The notes beneath the pieces are model-generated. The model did no database searches and had not been told where the DNA came from. It saw only the letters and a program-made list of their open reading frames with translations. The position numbers were made by a program, and so were the translations under genes. A DNA stretch of 8,035 nt from Candidatus Sulfopaludibacter sp. SbA3 (GTDB lineage: Bacteria; Acidobacteriota; Terriglobia; 2-12-FULL-54-10), in NCBI GenBank assembly GCA_945865705.1, contig CAMBEY010000129.1, positions 1 to 8,035 on the forward strand, in the 5' to 3' direction. Positions 1 to 6,989 of this stretch are shown piece by piece; the stretch's first letter is position 1, and every line of letters begins with the position of its first letter.

Positions 1-22
1 TTGCGGGTCACAGCGCATCAGT

Positions 23-51
23 CTGACTTGAGTTATTCCGTGACCATAAAA
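23..51 (+). promoter_or_regulatory. Weak candidate sigma-70-type promoter for rnr
   Basis: The 112 nt before rnr carry no gene I can support. The best promoter-like pair is CTGACT (23-28) and CATAAA (45-50), separated by 16 nt. Each matches the sigma-70 consensus at four of six positions. The AT-rich patch at 45-53 is the only one in this leader. This is a guess from two weak hexamers; transcription could equally start outside the window. Confidence 0.22.
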
Positions 52-112
52 ATCCTACACCGACGTCCGTGTCCGCTTGCTGACGCGCGCGGCTCTGTGA
101 CAGGCTAAACAC

Positions 113-2644
113 ATGGGACGCCACTTCAAAGGACCGCCGCCATTTCGCAAACCCCAACCGCAGGCCCGCCAGCCCGTCATGGGGCGGCTCGTGCAGCATC
201 GCGATGGCTACGGGTTCGTCATCCCGGATGAGCCGCTGCGCGGTGTGGACGGCGACATCTTCATCGGCCCGGCCTCCATCGGCGACGCGCTGCACGGCGA
301 CCGCGTGCTGGTCTCCAACGTCCGCGTGCGCGCCGATGGCCGTGCCGAAGGCAACGTCCAGCGCGTGCTCAATCGCGCGCAGACCACCTTGGTCGGCGAG
401 TTTCACGCCTCGCGTCCCGATGACCCGCGCGGCAATTACGTTCTTCCGTTCGACGACCGTATCCCGCACCGCATCCTGATTCCACGCGGCCAGGAAGTCC
501 CGCCGGGCAAATCGCCGCAGGAAGTCCGCGCCCCAAACTTGGCCTCAAATTTTGCTGAAGACATGGACGGCGCGGTGGTCAACATTGAGATCACGCGTTT
601 TCCTTCCAACACCCAGAGCGCTGCGGGCCGCGTGATCGAGATACTCGGGCGCCACGGCGAGTTTGGCGTGGATGTGGAGATCATCATCCGCAAGCACCAT
701 CTCCCGCACCAGTTTCCGCCGGAGGCGCTGGCCGAGGCCGAGAGTATTCCGCAGCAGGTTCCCGCGGAGGAGGCCGCGCCCCTTAATAAGAAGAGGCGCG
801 ACTTCCGCGCGCTGCCCATCGTCACCATTGACGGCGAGACGGCCAAGGACTTCGACGACGCCGTCTGCGTGATCCCACTTGCGAACGGCAACTTCCAGTT
901 GCAGGTGCACATCGCCGACGTCTCGCATTACGTGCGCCCCGGCTCGCCGCTCGACCGCGAGGCGCGCCTGCGCGGCACCAGCGTCTACTTCCCCGACCGC
1001 GCCGTGCCCATGCTGCCCGAGGCGCTCTCGAACGGCATATGTTCGCTCAAGCCGCACGAGGACCGGCTGGTCTTTTCCGCGCTGATGGAGATTGACGCCG
1101 ACGGCGAGACGGTGGACGTGGAAATCTGCGAAGGCGTCATCCGCAGCGCCGAGCGCATGACCTACACCAACGTTAACAAGGTTCTCGAAGGCGATCCGGA
1201 GATGAGCTTGCGCTACGCTCCGCTGGTGGACGAGTTCAAACGCATGCGCGACCTCGCATTGATACTCAATGCCCGGCGCGTGCGCCGCGGCTCCATCGAC
1301 TTCGATCTGCCCGAGCCGGTTATTTCACTCGACGCGACCGGCGTGATGGTCTCCATCACGCGCTCGGAGCGCAACATCGCGCACCGCCTGATCGAGGAGT
1401 TCATGCTCGCCGCCAACGAAGCCGTCGCCCACTACGCCGAGCGCTGCGAGACGGCCAGCCTCTACCGCGTTCACGAGAAACCCGAGCCGGGCAAAGTGCT
1501 CGCCTTCGAACAGATCGCTGGCACGTTCGGCTACTCGCTGGAAATTGAAGGCTTCGCCGTGAAGCAGTTCACCCTGGCGAAAACGTCAGCCGAGTCAGGC
1601 CGCGGCGGACAGAAGAAAAATTATCAAAAACAAGGCAGCAAAAAATTCGCCGGGCGCGGGGGCAAGGGAGGTAAGGACGCCGGTGGTCGCGGCGAGTCAG
1701 GCAAGAAATCGAAGATGGTCATCGAGTGGCCGAGCGGCGCGGAAGAGATTACGCCGCGCCACTATCAGCGCTTGGCAGAGAAAGTTTCCGGCAAGCCCGA
1801 GGAGCGCATCTTATCTTACTTAATGCTGCGCTCGCTGAAGCAGGCGCACTATCAGGAACCGAACGTGGGACACTTCGCGCTGGCCGCCCCGAGCTACACG
1901 CACTTCACCTCGCCCATTCGCCGCTACCCGGATTTGATCGTCCACCGAGTGCTGCGCTCCATCCTGGCGCTGGCCGATAGACCCGCGAGCGACACCGAAG
2001 CCAAAGGCCATCGCGCCAGCGACCTCGCCGTGCCGCTGGCCCTAAAGGCAGGCCACGCCGAGCGTCCGCGCAAAGGGAAAAATAAACACGACCGTCAGCA
2101 CGACCAGCCGCACGGCGGAAAGCATGGCGGACAAAAATTTGTCGTGGCATCTGCGTCAACATCCGGGGCACCGTCCTCCGCCGGTCTCAGGCGTAGCGCG
2201 GGGAGTAGCGAGGGCTTTCAGCCCATCAGCCGAGGCGAGCTAGTGTCGATCGGTACGGAGACCTCCGAGTCGGAGCGCCGCGCGCAGGAGGCCGAGCGCG
2301 AGTTGATGGAGTGGAAGAAGTCCCGCTTCATGCGCGACAAAGTCGGCGAAGAGTTCGACGCGCTAATCACCAGCGTCACGAAGTACGGCTTCTTCGTGGA
2401 ACTAGCAGAAATTTTCGTCGAGGGATTAGTCCCCGCCGAATGGCTCAACGACCGCAGCTTCATCTTCGCCGAAGAATCCCGCGAATGGGTGTCAGGCCGT
2501 GATGCCGGACGAGAAGGAAGCCGCGCGGGTAAAGGCTCCGGCCAGAGTACGCGCCGCCGCTACCGCATCGGCGACCGCCTAAAAGTCACACTCGACCGCG
2601 TCGGCGACCTCGGCGGCAAAATGAGCTTCTCCGTCGTGGAGTAA
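113..2644 (+). CDS. rnr: Ribonuclease R (RNase II/RNB family 3'-5' exoribonuclease)
   Basis: Processive, metal-dependent 3'-5' exoribonuclease, in this family acting in the cytoplasm on structured RNA, rRNA quality control and mRNA decay. Order of domains in the 843-aa product: a basic N-terminal tail (1-21), cold-shock-type RNA-binding domains (about 22-180), the RNB catalytic domain (about 229-617) and a C-terminal S1 domain (about 744-840). The active-site block is IDGETAKDFDDA at 239-250, with D240, D246, D248 and D249 matching the E. coli RNase R aspartates 272/278/280/281. Y292 matches Tyr324, and HFTSPIRRYPDLIVHR-type sequence lies at 597-612. The N-terminal helix-turn-helix of E. coli RNase R is absent. 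Three Gly/Lys/Arg/His-rich inserts sit at about 490-545, 620-706 and 793-816. An in-frame TGA at 98-100 limits the start. ATG 113 has only a weak AGG 8 nt upstream, and ATG 179 is an alternative. The gene stands alone and converges on the TPR gene. Confidence 0.95.
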   Translation: MGRHFKGPPPFRKPQPQARQPVMGRLVQHRDGYGFVIPDEPLRGVDGDIFIGPASIGDALHGDRVLVSNVRVRADGRAEGNVQRVLNRAQTTLVGEFHASRPDDPRGNYVLPFDDRIPHRILIPRGQEVPPGKSPQEVRAPNLASNFAEDMDGAVVNIEITRFPSNTQSAAGRVIEILGRHGEFGVDVEIIIRKHHLPHQFPPEALAEAESIPQQVPAEEAAPLNKKRRDFRALPIVTIDGETAKDFDDAVCVIPLANGNFQLQVHIADVSHYVRPGSPLDREARLRGTSVYFPDRAVPMLPEALSNGICSLKPHEDRLVFSALMEIDADGETVDVEICEGVIRSAERMTYTNVNKVLEGDPEMSLRYAPLVDEFKRMRDLALILNARRVRRGSIDFDLPEPVISLDATGVMVSITRSERNIAHRLIEEFMLAANEAVAHYAERCETASLYRVHEKPEPGKVLAFEQIAGTFGYSLEIEGFAVKQFTLAKTSAESGRGGQKKNYQKQGSKKFAGRGGKGGKDAGGRGESGKKSKMVIEWPSGAEEITPRHYQRLAEKVSGKPEERILSYLMLRSLKQAHYQEPNVGHFALAAPSYTHFTSPIRRYPDLIVHRVLRSILALADRPASDTEAKGHRASDLAVPLALKAGHAERPRKGKNKHDRQHDQPHGGKHGGQKFVVASASTSGAPSSAGLRRSAGSSEGFQPISRGELVSIGTETSESERRAQEAERELMEWKKSRFMRDKVGEEFDALITSVTKYGFFVELAEIFVEGLVPAEWLNDRSFIFAEESREWVSGRDAGREGSRAGKGSGQSTRRRYRIGDRLKVTLDRVGDLGGKMSFSVVE

Positions 2645-2770
2645 GTATTTGAGTAGGTGGTGGAGTAGCGGGGCGGCGAGACTCGCTCGAGCGTACACAG
2701 CCTACGCCGAAATTGCGCACGCCCCGTTTGGCCCCCCGTTCGGCCAATGATCCGATTGAGGCCGAGATTC

Positions 2771-2960
2771 GGTAGTGGCTCAATTTGAAATTCCCCAGAC
2801 ATTTGAAACGGCATTTAGAACGTTGTCATCCTGAGCGTAGCGCCTGAGCAGAGAGAAGGATCTGCTTTTACTTTCTTCGCAGCAACAAAGCAGATCCTTC
2901 GCTGCGCTCAGGATGACAACATTATTTCACGGTTAGGAAATTTCAATCTGAGCCACTACC
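2771..2960. repeat. MITE-like element with nested inverted repeats
   Basis: The outer arms at 2771-2795 and 2936-2960 are inverted copies of each other with 22 of 25 positions matching; each begins GGTAGTGGCTCA when read inward. They enclose a second inverted repeat (2822-2920). The whole is about 190 bp and non-coding, which is the size and form of a miniature inverted-repeat element. GATTC abuts the left end (2766-2770) and reappears 3 nt beyond the right end (2964-2968), so there is no clean target-site duplication. Mobility is not shown by the sequence. Confidence 0.55.
2822..2920. repeat. Inner palindromic repeat of the TCATCCTGAGCG type
   Basis: The left arm (2822-2842 plus 2856-2868) and right arm (2887-2920) pair over 34 positions with a single mismatch (T2838). 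A 13-nt insertion (2843-2855), which begins with a repeat of CCTGAGC, interrupts the left arm. The loop is 18 nt. From memory, units joining TCATCCTGAGCG to CGAAGGATCT are dispersed through many acidobacterial genomes and some other phyla. In RNA it would form a long hairpin and could act as a bidirectional barrier between the convergent genes. Confidence 0.7.
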
Positions 2961-2992
2961 CGTGATTCTCTTCGCAGATGGAGCTTTCGATA

Positions 2993-3017
2993 GGGACGGG
3001 AAAGAGAATCCCGTCCC
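2993..3017 (-). terminator. Possible terminator hairpin downstream of the TPR gene
   Basis: GGGACGGG (2993-3000) pairs perfectly with CCCGTCCC (3010-3017) around a 9-nt loop. The stem lies 19 nt beyond the TPR stop codon. It lacks a T-run on either strand (minus-strand continuation TATCGAAAG), so it is either a weak or Rho-assisted terminator or only an mRNA 3'-end stabiliser. Confidence 0.4.
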
Positions 3018-3036
3018 GGAATTTGTTCGACTCGGC

Positions 3037-4317
3037 TTAGTCGCGATGCAATTCGGCGGCACTCCAGCCAAGCGATTCCAAAACGGCTCGGCTTGGCTCG
3101 GCGAATTCGGAGACCGGATTGGCCGTGAGTGAATGGTTCAGGTACTTCAAGGCCAACTCCCGCTCACCGAGCGTGTGATAAATCATGCCGGCGTGGTAGA
3201 ACAACTTGGCGTCGCGGACGCCCACGACCAGCGCCTTCTCGATTGGCGCGCGCGCTTCGGCGGATTCGCCGTTCTTGTGCAGTGCCCAGGCGTAGGCGTC
3301 CAGCGTGAAGATGTCCTGGCGGCGGGCAAATTCTTCGCGGGCGATATGCATTGCCTTGGCGGGATTCTCCGCGTGGTCGGCGTAGTAGAAGATCAGTTCG
3401 CGGTTGGCGTTGTCCATCCACGCGACTTCCACCAGAGCTTTCTTCTCGAATTCGGCGAAGGTGGCAGCGGCCTGCGCAGTCTGTCCGGCGCGCATTTGCG
3501 CTTCGCCCAGCGGGAAGTAGTTTTCCGGATTGGGCGCGGTGCTGACGAGTTGTTGCAACGCCGCTACCGCTTCTTCGTGGCGGCCCTGCGCGGCGCGCAG
3601 CTTGCCCATCTGTCCCAGCGCGTAGTGATAGCCGGGATACAGATCGAACGCGGCGTCGAGTACTTTCTCGGCGGCGTCCAGTTTGCCGCGCGACAGCTCG
3701 AGATGCGCGATGTGCGTGAGAATCCATGCGCGGTCTTCGCGCTCGTTCCACGGCGTGCGCTCATAAGCGGAGATCATGAAGTCGAGTGAACCTTCGATGT
3801 CGCCGAACAACTCCCGCAGGTAGGCGGCTCGGGTGAGTCCGGGGACGTTGCCGGGGCGCAGGTCCAACATCCACTGCGTGGCCTTCTCGGCGTCTTCGTA
3901 GTTGCCAAGCTCAATGTTGGCATCGGCCAGATAGCCATAGATCATAATGTCGTCGGGCATCTCTTTGTTCAACGCGGTGGCCTCGGCCAGCGCGGCGGCG
4001 AACTCATGCTTGCCGAGCATTGTCCAGGCGTGAATCCTGCGCGCGGCGAAGTTGTTGGGTTCAATCTCCATCGACTTTTGCAGCGCCGCCTCGGCCTGTT
4101 GATAGAACTTGGGGTCGGCGGTTTCGCGGGCGCGGCGGGTGAGCGCCAGCGCCAGGTCGCTGTAATGCCGCGCCAGCTTTGGCTCCTTCTCAATGGCCGT
4201 CTGCGCCTGGCCAATCTTGATCTCCGCGGGAGTCTTGGTCATTTCCGCAGCGAGTGCGGTTCCTGTCAACATGATTGCCAGCATGATAGCGTTGCCAGTT
4301 CTGCTCATCTTCTTCAT
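3037..4317 (-). CDS. Secreted tetratricopeptide-repeat (TPR) protein
   Basis: A 426-aa exported repeat protein of unknown specific role. The N-terminus has a classical signal peptide: KK at 2-3, hydrophobic stretch 10-22, and an ALA-A cleavage site near 23/24. The remainder is almost wholly TPR helix pairs, clearest at about 51-87, 124-157, 196-229, 230-263 and 336-405, with the family's alternating A/L/G/Y/A/P pattern (for example IELGNYEDAEKA at 135-146 and EIEPNN at 84-89). TPR arrays are protein-interaction scaffolds, so a periplasmic binding or assembly role is inferred. ATG 4317 is preceded by AAGGAG (4330-4325) at 7-nt spacing. It follows the DUF4331 gene on the same strand after a 145-nt gap holding a terminator hairpin and its own ATCCAA-N14-CGTA element, so it is probably co-regulated with the DUF4331 gene but separately transcribed. 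Confidence 0.85.
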   Translation of the reverse strand: MKKMSRTGNAIMLAIMLTGTALAAEMTKTPAEIKIGQAQTAIEKEPKLARHYSDLALALTRRARETADPKFYQQAEAALQKSMEIEPNNFAARRIHAWTMLGKHEFAAALAEATALNKEMPDDIMIYGYLADANIELGNYEDAEKATQWMLDLRPGNVPGLTRAAYLRELFGDIEGSLDFMISAYERTPWNEREDRAWILTHIAHLELSRGKLDAAEKVLDAAFDLYPGYHYALGQMGKLRAAQGRHEEAVAALQQLVSTAPNPENYFPLGEAQMRAGQTAQAAATFAEFEKKALVEVAWMDNANRELIFYYADHAENPAKAMHIAREEFARRQDIFTLDAYAWALHKNGESAEARAPIEKALVVGVRDAKLFYHAGMIYHTLGERELALKYLNHSLTANPVSEFAEPSRAVLESLGWSAAELHRD

Positions 4318-4338
4318 TGCGATTCTCCTTGTCCTTCC

Positions 4339-4351
4339 CGAGTGTCACTCG
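4339..4351 (-). other. Small hairpin in the TPR gene leader
   Basis: CGAGT and ACTCG form a perfect 5-bp stem around a 3-nt loop, 8 nt upstream of the AAGGAG ribosome binding site. It could be an mRNA leader hairpin or an operator half-site, but a stem this short may be chance. Confidence 0.25.
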
Positions 4352-4397
4352 ATGTTCGTGGTGTGAATCCAGTCTGACTCCGGCCTTAAATAAGCAT

Positions 4398-4421
4398 TAC
4401 GAAGAATCGGGCCACTTGGAT
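4398..4421 (-). promoter_or_regulatory. Candidate ECF promoter of the TPR gene (ATCCAA-N14-CGTA)
   Basis: Read on the minus strand, ATCCAA (4421-4416) is followed after exactly 14 nt by CGTA (4401-4398). This equals -35 ATCC, 16-nt spacer, -10 CGTA, a normal ECF geometry. The end of the -10 is 80 nt from the ATG at 4317. The same element with the same spacing precedes the sigma and DUF4331 genes. Here the -35 lies in the loop side and arm of the DUF4331 terminator hairpin (4406-4440). Confidence 0.6.
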
Positions 4422-4440
4422 TTATCCAGAGTGGCCCGAT
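4406..4440 (-). terminator. Hairpin terminator after the DUF4331 gene
   Basis: ATCGGGCCACT (4406-4416) pairs perfectly over 11 bp with 4430-4440. The stem continues with TGGA/TCCA after a one-base bulge (G4429) and closes on a 4-nt loop (TTTA). It starts 22 nt past the DUF4331 stop. The minus strand then runs TCTTCGTAATGCTTATTT, T-rich but without a solid T-run, so termination may be partial, letting some transcript reach the TPR gene. Confidence 0.7.
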
Positions 4441-4462
4441 CGTGAGTGCAGAGCCATCAACG

Positions 4463-6046
4463 TTAGTTGACGGGGCAGTTGCCACCGGCGCAGCCCGGCT
4501 CGCCCGGATCAATGTGACGGCTATTGCGGCCATCGGGAGCGTTGGCCAGGTACGGGAAGACTTCGCGGTAAGCGTAGTCATTCACGTTCACGCCATCGCC
4601 AAGGCGATTGTTGGGGAAACCCGCGAAGGCTCCGCCCGCCAGAATCCCGGCCACGGCGCGCAGTGAAGCATCCACTACGTCATCCTGTAGACGGCGACCG
4701 TTGGGGAAGCCAGCGGCATCGCCCGCCAACAGTCCCATGCGCTTGCGATTGGCGGCTGGAGTTGCCGGAACGCCGGTGTTCAGTCGCAGCAAATCAGCCA
4801 CCGGACCGGCGGGAGTGCCCGCGGCGGCGATGGGCGGCGCGTAGGTAACCAGCGGCAGCAGATCGACTCGCGGCACCGCCGGGATGGCCACGACTCCGCC
4901 AGTGGCGGCGTTCAGCACGCGTGCCAGCAGCGGATCGAGGAAGAAGTTGGCGAACTGCGCATCCCTCTTCGGCTCTTCCATGCTGAAGCGGTCCTTCGAT
5001 CCGGTGCCGACCAGCAATTCATTGATGAGCGGGTTGCCCATGCGCTGTACCTGAACGTAGTTCTGCAGCGGGAACAGGCGCAGGAAATCGCCAGACTCGT
5101 TGCGGCGCACGGTTACGCGCGGACGCGAGGTGGTGGCCCAGACGCCGATGGTGGCTTTGGGATTATTGGCCGGATGCATCTGGCCATCACTGGTGAGCAT
5201 GGAGATGGGCACTTCGATGGCGATGTAGTTGGTGGCGTAGCCGGCCACTTCATCGGCGGCGAAGTTCTGCGTCTCGTTGCTATCCTGCGCGTCGCTGAGG
5301 ACGGCTGGCGCGGGGAAGCCGGTGGAGCGCAGATTGGCGGTGTCAAACGCCGCGCCGAGATCGATCCAGAAAGGATCGTCCACGGTGCCGGCGAAGGCCG
5401 CCACGCCCGGAGCCGTCAGCGAGGAATACGTTCCCGCGGTGAACAGGGCGCTGTAATTCATCGTACGCGGACCAACATTGGCGGGCACCACGTAGAGCGG
5501 GCTGCCATTGCTGTTGGTGATTTCGGTGCGGTCCTGACGGTGGTCGCGGCCGCGGATCATGCTGACAGTGTAGTTCTGGCGCAGGCCAAGACCGGCATCG
5601 TTGAAGTCGTCGATCTGTGGCGGGATGATCAGCGTGCCGGGTGCAACAGGCGCGGGCGAATTGGCTGGCGCCGTAACGCCGTTGGGGCCAGCGCCTACGT
5701 AGCTCTGGAACACGCCGGGCAGACGTTGCTCGGTGGCGAAGCGGAATTGAAACGTAACGTCCGCCTCGGCATCTTGATCGTTGTCTACTTTGATCTCGTA
5801 AAGAATTTCCGGATCAAAGGGAAACCAGGTCGGTCCATTGCCAGGTTCCAGGAAGGGATCGACGCCGAACATCAGCGTCACTTTGTTGGGGTTGTTGTAA
5901 CTGACAAAGGCATACACATCGGTAATGTCTGCCTTGTGATCCAGCGCCGTGATGGGTGCTTCGCGATGGTTTGCCGCCGGCAGGCCGGAGGGAATCACCA
6001 TCAGGATCACCAACATCACGGAAAGAAATTTCCGTAAATTTTCCAC
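4463..6046 (-). CDS. Secreted DUF4331 family protein
   Basis: Exported protein of the DUF4331 family; the biochemical function is unknown and I do not assign one. I start it at GTG 6046 (527 aa): GAGGAG (6058-6053) lies 6 nt upstream and the product then begins with a good signal peptide (R5 K6, hydrophobic 8-18, PAA cleavage near 25/26). A 26-residue longer form from ATG 6124 would put a charged, Arg-rich tail before the signal. Family marks are NHREAP at 26-31, ADITDVYAFVS at 39-49, FDPEILYEIKVDNDQDAEADVTFQFRF spread over 77-103, GFPNGRRLQDDVVDASLRAVAG at 446-467 and LGDGVNVND...FPYL at 482-500. The last residues add a Cys pair (C519, C524) beyond the domain. It lies 109 nt after the anti-sigma gene, with its own ATCCAA-N14-CGTA element, and is followed by a strong hairpin. 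Confidence 0.9.
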   Translation of the reverse strand: MENLRKFLSVMLVILMVIPSGLPAANHREAPITALDHKADITDVYAFVSYNNPNKVTLMFGVDPFLEPGNGPTWFPFDPEILYEIKVDNDQDAEADVTFQFRFATEQRLPGVFQSYVGAGPNGVTAPANSPAPVAPGTLIIPPQIDDFNDAGLGLRQNYTVSMIRGRDHRQDRTEITNSNGSPLYVVPANVGPRTMNYSALFTAGTYSSLTAPGVAAFAGTVDDPFWIDLGAAFDTANLRSTGFPAPAVLSDAQDSNETQNFAADEVAGYATNYIAIEVPISMLTSDGQMHPANNPKATIGVWATTSRPRVTVRRNESGDFLRLFPLQNYVQVQRMGNPLINELLVGTGSKDRFSMEEPKRDAQFANFFLDPLLARVLNAATGGVVAIPAVPRVDLLPLVTYAPPIAAAGTPAGPVADLLRLNTGVPATPAANRKRMGLLAGDAAGFPNGRRLQDDVVDASLRAVAGILAGGAFAGFPNNRLGDGVNVNDYAYREVFPYLANAPDGRNSRHIDPGEPGCAGGNCPVN

Positions 6047-6052
6047 GTAAGT

Positions 6053-6058
6053 CTCCTC
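6053..6058 (-). promoter_or_regulatory. Ribosome binding site fixing the DUF4331 start
   Basis: GAGGAG on the minus strand, 6 nt before GTG 6046. It decides the start in favour of GTG 6046 over the in-frame ATG at 6124, which has no comparable site and lies only 8 nt after the CGTA -10 element. Confidence 0.75.
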
Positions 6059-6131
6059 GTGAGTTTGGGATTGGAACCGGCCCCTTGGCGGTGATCGGTA
6101 TCGTCTCCCGGATTTGTCGTTCAAAACTATC

Positions 6132-6155
6132 TACGGAGGATTTGTGGAATTGGAT
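6132..6155 (-). promoter_or_regulatory. Candidate ECF promoter of the DUF4331 gene (ATCCAA-N14-CGTA)
   Basis: On the minus strand ATCCAA (6155-6150) begins at the base right after the anti-sigma TAA stop (6158-6156). CGTA (6135-6132) follows after 14 nt. The leader to GTG 6046 is about 85 nt. Nine bases, ATCCAATTC, and the five of CGTAG are identical to the copy before the sigma gene. Confidence 0.65.
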
Positions 6156-6989
6156 TTACGAACCGAGGGGTCCCACCCAAATGGGCGTGGTGGTGGGTGC
6201 GGGCGATCCGGCGGCGGGCTCATCGGTGATGGCCAGCGCGGCGGCGTCCGTGATGCGCGCGTTGGGCGAAGAGACCAGCAGCACGCGACCGGCTGCGTCG
6301 GGGCGGAAAATTCCCGCGCTGATGGGCGCGCCTGTCTTAGGCACCACCCACAACTGGAAGGTGCGGTCGGAGGCGGGCGGAGGCATCTGACTCGCGGAGA
6401 CCACCATGCCCAGCGACTCATTCCAGAACGCGCGGATGAATGGCGTCTGTCCCGTCGAGGTCAGGGTGATGGCGCGCGTTGCGCCGGATTCGGCGATGGC
6501 CATGGCCTGCCGGTAGGTACGGGTTTCAGCCAGCAGTTCGTTTTGCTGACGATGCAGTTCGGCGAGCTCCTCGCGCAGCGCGCCGGTCTGGCGTTGTAGC
6601 TGAAGGTATTGTCCAGTCAGTACAGCGAAGAGTACGACGGCGGCCGCGGCGGCCCAGGCCCAGCGGAATGGAGCCGCGGCCTGCACGGGCTTCTTCATCT
6701 CCACCACGGTTTGGCGGGCGGGCGGCGCAACGGGAGACGGAGCTGCCTGCGGCACGGCCATCGGTGCGGCGATAATTTTGCTCATTAGCTTGCTCTTCAG
6801 CGCGGCGGGCGGCGCCGTCTGCGGCGCAAGATAAGCGAGGCTGGCCACTAGATCACGCGCCTGTTCCACGCCCAGCGTACACTCGGCGCAGGCGCGCGCC
6901 AGGTGCGCGCCAATCTCCAGGCGCTCCGGTCCCTCCAGCGTCCCGAGGGCGTACGGCTCGTAAAACTCGCGCAGGTGGTTACATGGCAT
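6156..6989 (-). CDS. RskA-like transmembrane anti-sigma factor
   Basis: Membrane anti-sigma factor expected to bind and silence the ECF factor encoded just upstream, releasing it on an envelope signal, usually by regulated proteolysis in this family. The 277-aa product has a cytoplasmic zinc-finger-type anti-sigma domain at about 1-55, with C3, H29, C34 and C37 as likely zinc ligands (H-x4-C-x2-C; the classic ZAS form is H-x3-C-x2-C). A Pro/Ala-rich linker follows at 56-107, one membrane helix at about 109-126, a short coiled coil at about 127-165, and an extracytoplasmic RskA domain at about 170-277 (FIRAFWNESLGMVVSASQMPP and FQLWVVPK-type strands). ATG 6989 has GGAGG 6 nt upstream. The sigma stop codon lies inside this gene (11-nt overlap), indicating translational coupling. 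The identity is firm; the sensed signal is unknown. Confidence 0.9.
   Translation of the reverse strand: MPCNHLREFYEPYALGTLEGPERLEIGAHLARACAECTLGVEQARDLVASLAYLAPQTAPPAALKSKLMSKIIAAPMAVPQAAPSPVAPPARQTVVEMKKPVQAAAPFRWAWAAAAAVVLFAVLTGQYLQLQRQTGALREELAELHRQQNELLAETRTYRQAMAIAESGATRAITLTSTGQTPFIRAFWNESLGMVVSASQMPPPASDRTFQLWVVPKTGAPISAGIFRPDAAGRVLLVSSPNARITDAAALAITDEPAAGSPAPTTTPIWVGPLGS

Larger units (their letters stand above)
2645..3036. other. Gene-free stretch between the convergent rnr and TPR genes
   Basis: I see no credible gene in these 392 nt. The stretch holds, in order: an imperfect hairpin just after rnr (CGGCC+AAT at 2741-2748 pairing with ATT+GGCCG at 2755-2764, 2-nt bulge, no T-run), a nested inverted-repeat element (2771-2960), and a perfect 8-bp hairpin (2993-3017) near the end of the TPR gene. 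The small open frames here are short, overlap the repeat and lack ribosome binding sites. Confidence 0.75.

Noticed and set aside
2741..2764. Intrinsic terminator for rnr
   Set aside because: The stem is 5 bp plus 3 bp with a bulge and there is no T-run after it; too weak to list as a terminator.
2766..2968. GATTC on both sides of the inverted-repeat element as a target-site duplication
   Set aside because: The right copy is 3 nt away from the repeat end and a 5-base match is easily chance, so a transposition footprint is not shown.
3133..3789. Long plus-strand open frame opposite the TPR gene
   Set aside because: Antisense shadow of the TPR-coding frame; composition and sequence do not resemble a known protein.
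5174..6037. Long plus-strand open frame opposite the DUF4331 gene
   Set aside because: It is antisense to a well-supported gene, lacks a recognisable family or ribosome binding site, and is expected from GC-rich codon bias.
6099..6122. Alternative ECF-like promoter with GAAC and CGATA on the minus strand before the DUF4331 gene
   Set aside because: The spacer is shortish (15 nt) and no equivalent pair appears before the sigma or TPR genes, unlike the ATCCAA-N14-CGTA element.
6047..6124. DUF4331 start at ATG 6124
   Set aside because: It would place 26 mostly charged residues before a clean signal peptide, has no ribosome binding site, and lies 8 nt after the candidate -10.
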